NCBI GenBank assembly: GCA_002429045.1
Contig: DIYM01000165.1
Location: forward strand, 228 to 20,937
Direction: 5' to 3'
Source of the DNA: Phycisphaerales bacterium UBA6054
GTDB lineage: Bacteria > Planctomycetota > Phycisphaerae > Phycisphaerales > UBA1924
Length of the DNA: 20,710 nucleotides
Numbering within the stretch: position 1 is the stretch's first letter; every line of letters begins with the position of its first letter. Below are positions 20,458 to 20,710 of this stretch, piece after piece. The translations under genes and the position numbers were made by a program. Under the pieces are notes generated by a model. It saw nothing but the letters and a program-made list of their open reading frames with translations, made no database searches and was not told the origin of the DNA.

Positions 20458-20710
20458 TCAATCGGTGGGGGGCGTGCTCGGGCCGTCGGGCCGTCCGCCG
20501 CCCTGCCCGCCGCCGGGCTTGCGTCGGCGTCGGCGGCGTTTCTTCTTCGGGGACCGCTCGGGCCCGCCGCCCGATGGAGCACCCGGAGCGGACGCCTCAC
20601 CGCCCGGTGTGCCGGGCTGCTGGTCGGGCTGTTGGTCGGGCGCGGGTTTCCCTTTGCGTCGGCGCCGTTTCTTCGTCGCGGGGGCATCGCCGGACACCGC
20701 GCCGCGTCTG
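20458..20710 (-). CDS. C-terminal end of a Lys/Arg-rich protein, 5' end outside window
   Basis: At least 79 residues from a possible GTG at 20697, but the frame stays open to the right edge, so the start is probably outside. The visible part is low in complexity: two basic blocks, KKRRRRKGKP and KKKRRRRRRKP, separated by Gln/Pro/Gly/Ser-rich linker, and a tail ending PSTPPTD. Such tails occur on RNA-binding enzymes (helicases, RNases, pseudouridine synthases), but nothing here identifies the body of the protein. It lies 49 bases upstream of the signal peptidase gene on the same strand, so a shared transcript is likely. Confidence 0.6.
   Translation of the reverse strand, partial: RRGAVSGDAPATKKRRRRKGKPAPDQQPDQQPGTPGGEASAPGAPSGGGPERSPKKKRRRRRRKPGGGQGGGRPDGPSTPPTD

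Noticed and set aside
1..20710. tRNA, rRNA, CRISPR arrays, transposases, integrases, attachment sites
   Set aside because: Looked for on both strands by eye; nothing with the required repeat, cloverleaf or protein pattern was found, though a small RNA gene could be missed without a tool.

Overview
The window is about two-thirds G+C, densely coded, and most likely chromosomal DNA of a planctomycete of class Phycisphaerae. The evidence is lineage-typical protein features: two secreted proteins ending in paired 'GC-type dockerin' repeats (NFFDVAAFI cores), a PEP-CTERM-like tail ending RRRR, and a zinc ribbon of the CxxCGYDLRG...CPECG type. The taxonomic call is inference from recognition of these features; no search was run. 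No rRNA, tRNA, CRISPR array, transposase, integrase or phage gene was seen.

Layout. (1) 1-2843, minus strand: a coiled-coil membrane protein with a BRCT-like C-terminus, a lysophospholipid/lipid A-type acyltransferase, and a response-regulator receiver domain cut by the left edge; probably one transcript. (2) 2844-3274: a 431-base gap without a convincing gene. (3) 3275-4958, plus: two adjacent secreted GC-type dockerin proteins, the first with a spondin-like domain. (4) 5065-7824, minus: a large secreted zinc metalloprotease, with a candidate terminator just beyond its stop. (5) 8062-8814, plus: a PAS plus LuxR-type HTH regulator divergent from the protease. (6) 8918-9977, minus: a 68-residue Cys-rich protein and a PEP-CTERM-like exported protein. 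(7) 10078-11649, minus: purB, with an internal stretch of foreign-looking codon use. (8) 11713-12084, plus: a tautomerase-like protein. (9) 12081-16963, minus: a run of TPR-like protein, nuoG, small membrane protein, truA, zinc-ribbon membrane protein and GNAT acetyltransferase, the last two coupled by a GTGA overlap. (10) 17113-18693, plus: hisS, convergent with (11) 18711-20710, minus: signal peptidase I with a very large insertion, preceded by the end of a Lys/Arg-rich protein cut by the right edge.

How the genes fit together. Housekeeping functions (purine synthesis, tRNA charging and modification, respiratory complex I, signal peptide cleavage) alternate with envelope and export functions (acyltransferase, dockerin proteins, metalloprotease, PEP-CTERM-like protein). 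The signal peptidase could process the four predicted exported proteins. The PAS-HTH regulator may control the divergent metalloprotease; this is inferred only from position.

The observations most worth following are the roughly 500-base codon-usage island inside purB together with the extra protein segment it encodes, the spondin-dockerin fusion next to a second dockerin protein, the altered calcium-loop pattern of these dockerins, and the signal peptidase with a lectin-like insertion. I did not find a clearly new multi-gene defence, mobile or biosynthetic system.
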